A stretch of 5,119 bases of DNA. It comes from an uncultured Clostridia bacterium. GTDB taxonomy: Bacteria; Bacillota; Clostridia; Oscillospirales; Oscillospiraceae. A program made the translations under genes and the position numbers. The notes beneath the pieces are model-generated. The model searched no databases, was not told the origin of the DNA, and was given only the letters and a program-made list of their open reading frames with translations. Position 1 is the stretch's first letter. Each line of letters opens with the position of its first letter. Where the stretch lies: the NCBI GenBank assembly GCA_945867445.1, contig CAMBID010000072.1, positions 1-5,119 of the forward strand, read 5' to 3'. Below are positions 4,682 to 5,119 of the stretch, one piece after another.

Positions 4682-4783
4682 GCGGGGCGAATCGCATCCG
4701 CCCAAGGCGGGGCTTCGCAGCCGCTTCTGCCGGAGATGGGGGGACCTATGGGTCCGCCTTGTCTTCCGTAGGGGCCAATGCCC
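4682..4783. other. GC-rich gene-free spacer with small hairpin
   Basis: This stretch between the TPR stop codon and its terminator holds no supported gene. GGACC-TATG-GGTCC (4742-4755) is a 5-bp stem. Several frames are open only because of the GC content. It could be a long 3' untranslated region or another dispersed repeat. Confidence 0.5.
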
Positions 4784-5119
4784 TCAGCGGCATTCCGCCA
4801 GGTTCCGGCGGTAGCCCCGGACGGTCTCGCACTCACCCAGGGACCAGACCTCCTGGAGGATGGCGATGAGGTGCTCATAGGCCTCCGCCTCGCTTTCCCG
4901 GTCGCCGGAGAGGCGGGAGAGCTGGGCGATGCTGTCCCAGGGGTCGGTGCAGCGGGGCCTGGGCTGGCGCTCCGCCGCCCGGCGGTAGTCGGCGATGGCG
5001 GCGGGGTAGTCGGCCTCCCGGGCATGGCAGTCCGCCCGACAGGCGTAGGTCAGCCAGTTTTCCGGGTCGGCTTCCACCATCTCATCCCAGTGGCGCCAAG
5101 CCTCCGCCCGGTCCCCCCG
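4784..5119 (-). CDS. Tetratricopeptide-repeat protein, C-terminal part (partial)
   Basis: The last 111 residues of a protein whose start lies beyond base 5119; the frame runs open to the window edge. It contains a clear TPR helix pair around ENWLTYACRADCHAREADYPAAIADYRRA-type spacing (small residues at the A/G positions, then AxxxY and a closing QPRP turn). A preceding half repeat (AWRHWDEMVEADP) and a degenerate following one (WDSIAQLSRLSGDRESEAEAYEHLIAIL) flank it. TPRs bind peptides or partner proteins. Clostridia often carry such C-terminal repeats on XRE-type helix-turn-helix regulators, which is a guess for this gene because the N-terminus is not visible. The end GYRRNLAECR and TGA (complement of 4784-4786) are followed by a terminator at 4652-4681. 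An ATG at 5078-5080 is internal. Confidence 0.75.
   Translation of the reverse strand, partial: RGDRAEAWRHWDEMVEADPENWLTYACRADCHAREADYPAAIADYRRAAERQPRPRCTDPWDSIAQLSRLSGDRESEAEAYEHLIAILQEVWSLGECETVRGYRRNLAECR

Noticed and set aside
3069..4814. A 581-codon open frame on the plus strand opposite tatD and xth
   Set aside because: It is a high-GC antisense shadow: the minus strand here encodes two proteins with complete catalytic motifs, and the plus-strand product is G/V/A/P-rich with no recognisable domain.

Overview
The window looks like a GC-rich Clostridia chromosome, most likely from the Oscillospiraceae (Flavonifractor / Pseudoflavonifractor / Lawsonibacter-like gut anaerobes). This is an inference from three things: a Firmicutes-style release factor 2 tail, the pairing of a TatD hydrolase with a short radical SAM protein, and high GC with strong AAAGGAGG-type ribosome binding sites. 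No rRNA or tRNA gene, CRISPR array or transposase gene is visible.

Layout. Bases 2-196 are the 3' end of prfB (+). Bases 197-576 hold no gene but a chain of stem-loops and a palindromic element (392-529). Bases 577-1953 encode a MATE-family multidrug/Na+ antiporter (+), closed by a strong GC-rich hairpin at 1964-2007. The convergent intergenic region (1954-2323) holds a 161-bp MITE-like element (2058-2218) and hairpins at the end of the opposing operon. Three minus-strand genes follow, transcribed from 4523 down to 2324: xth (exonuclease III / AP endonuclease), tatD (metal-dependent hydrolase) 3 bp behind it, and a TatD-associated radical SAM protein 58 bp further on. Upstream of xth lie a 57-bp palindromic element (4563-4619), an intrinsic terminator (4652-4681, minus) and the 3' end of a TPR-repeat protein (4784-5119, minus).

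How the genes relate. prfB is core translation and MATE is a stand-alone transporter. xth and tatD are both phosphodiesterase-type nucleases linked to DNA repair or turnover and are probably translationally coupled. The radical SAM gene belongs to a family found next to TatD, with no known reaction.

The main new signal is non-coding. Three intergenic elements in 5 kb (392-529, 2058-2218, 4563-4619) share the same ends: all six termini read ATACT inward, followed by an A-rich palindromic arm. They look like a family of non-autonomous, palindromic mobile repeats. Two of them lie in the same orientation just upstream of MATE and xth and share a nearly identical 29-nt end containing a promoter-like TTGTCT-16 bp-TAGTAT arrangement. 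They may therefore supply or regulate promoters for the genes next to them.
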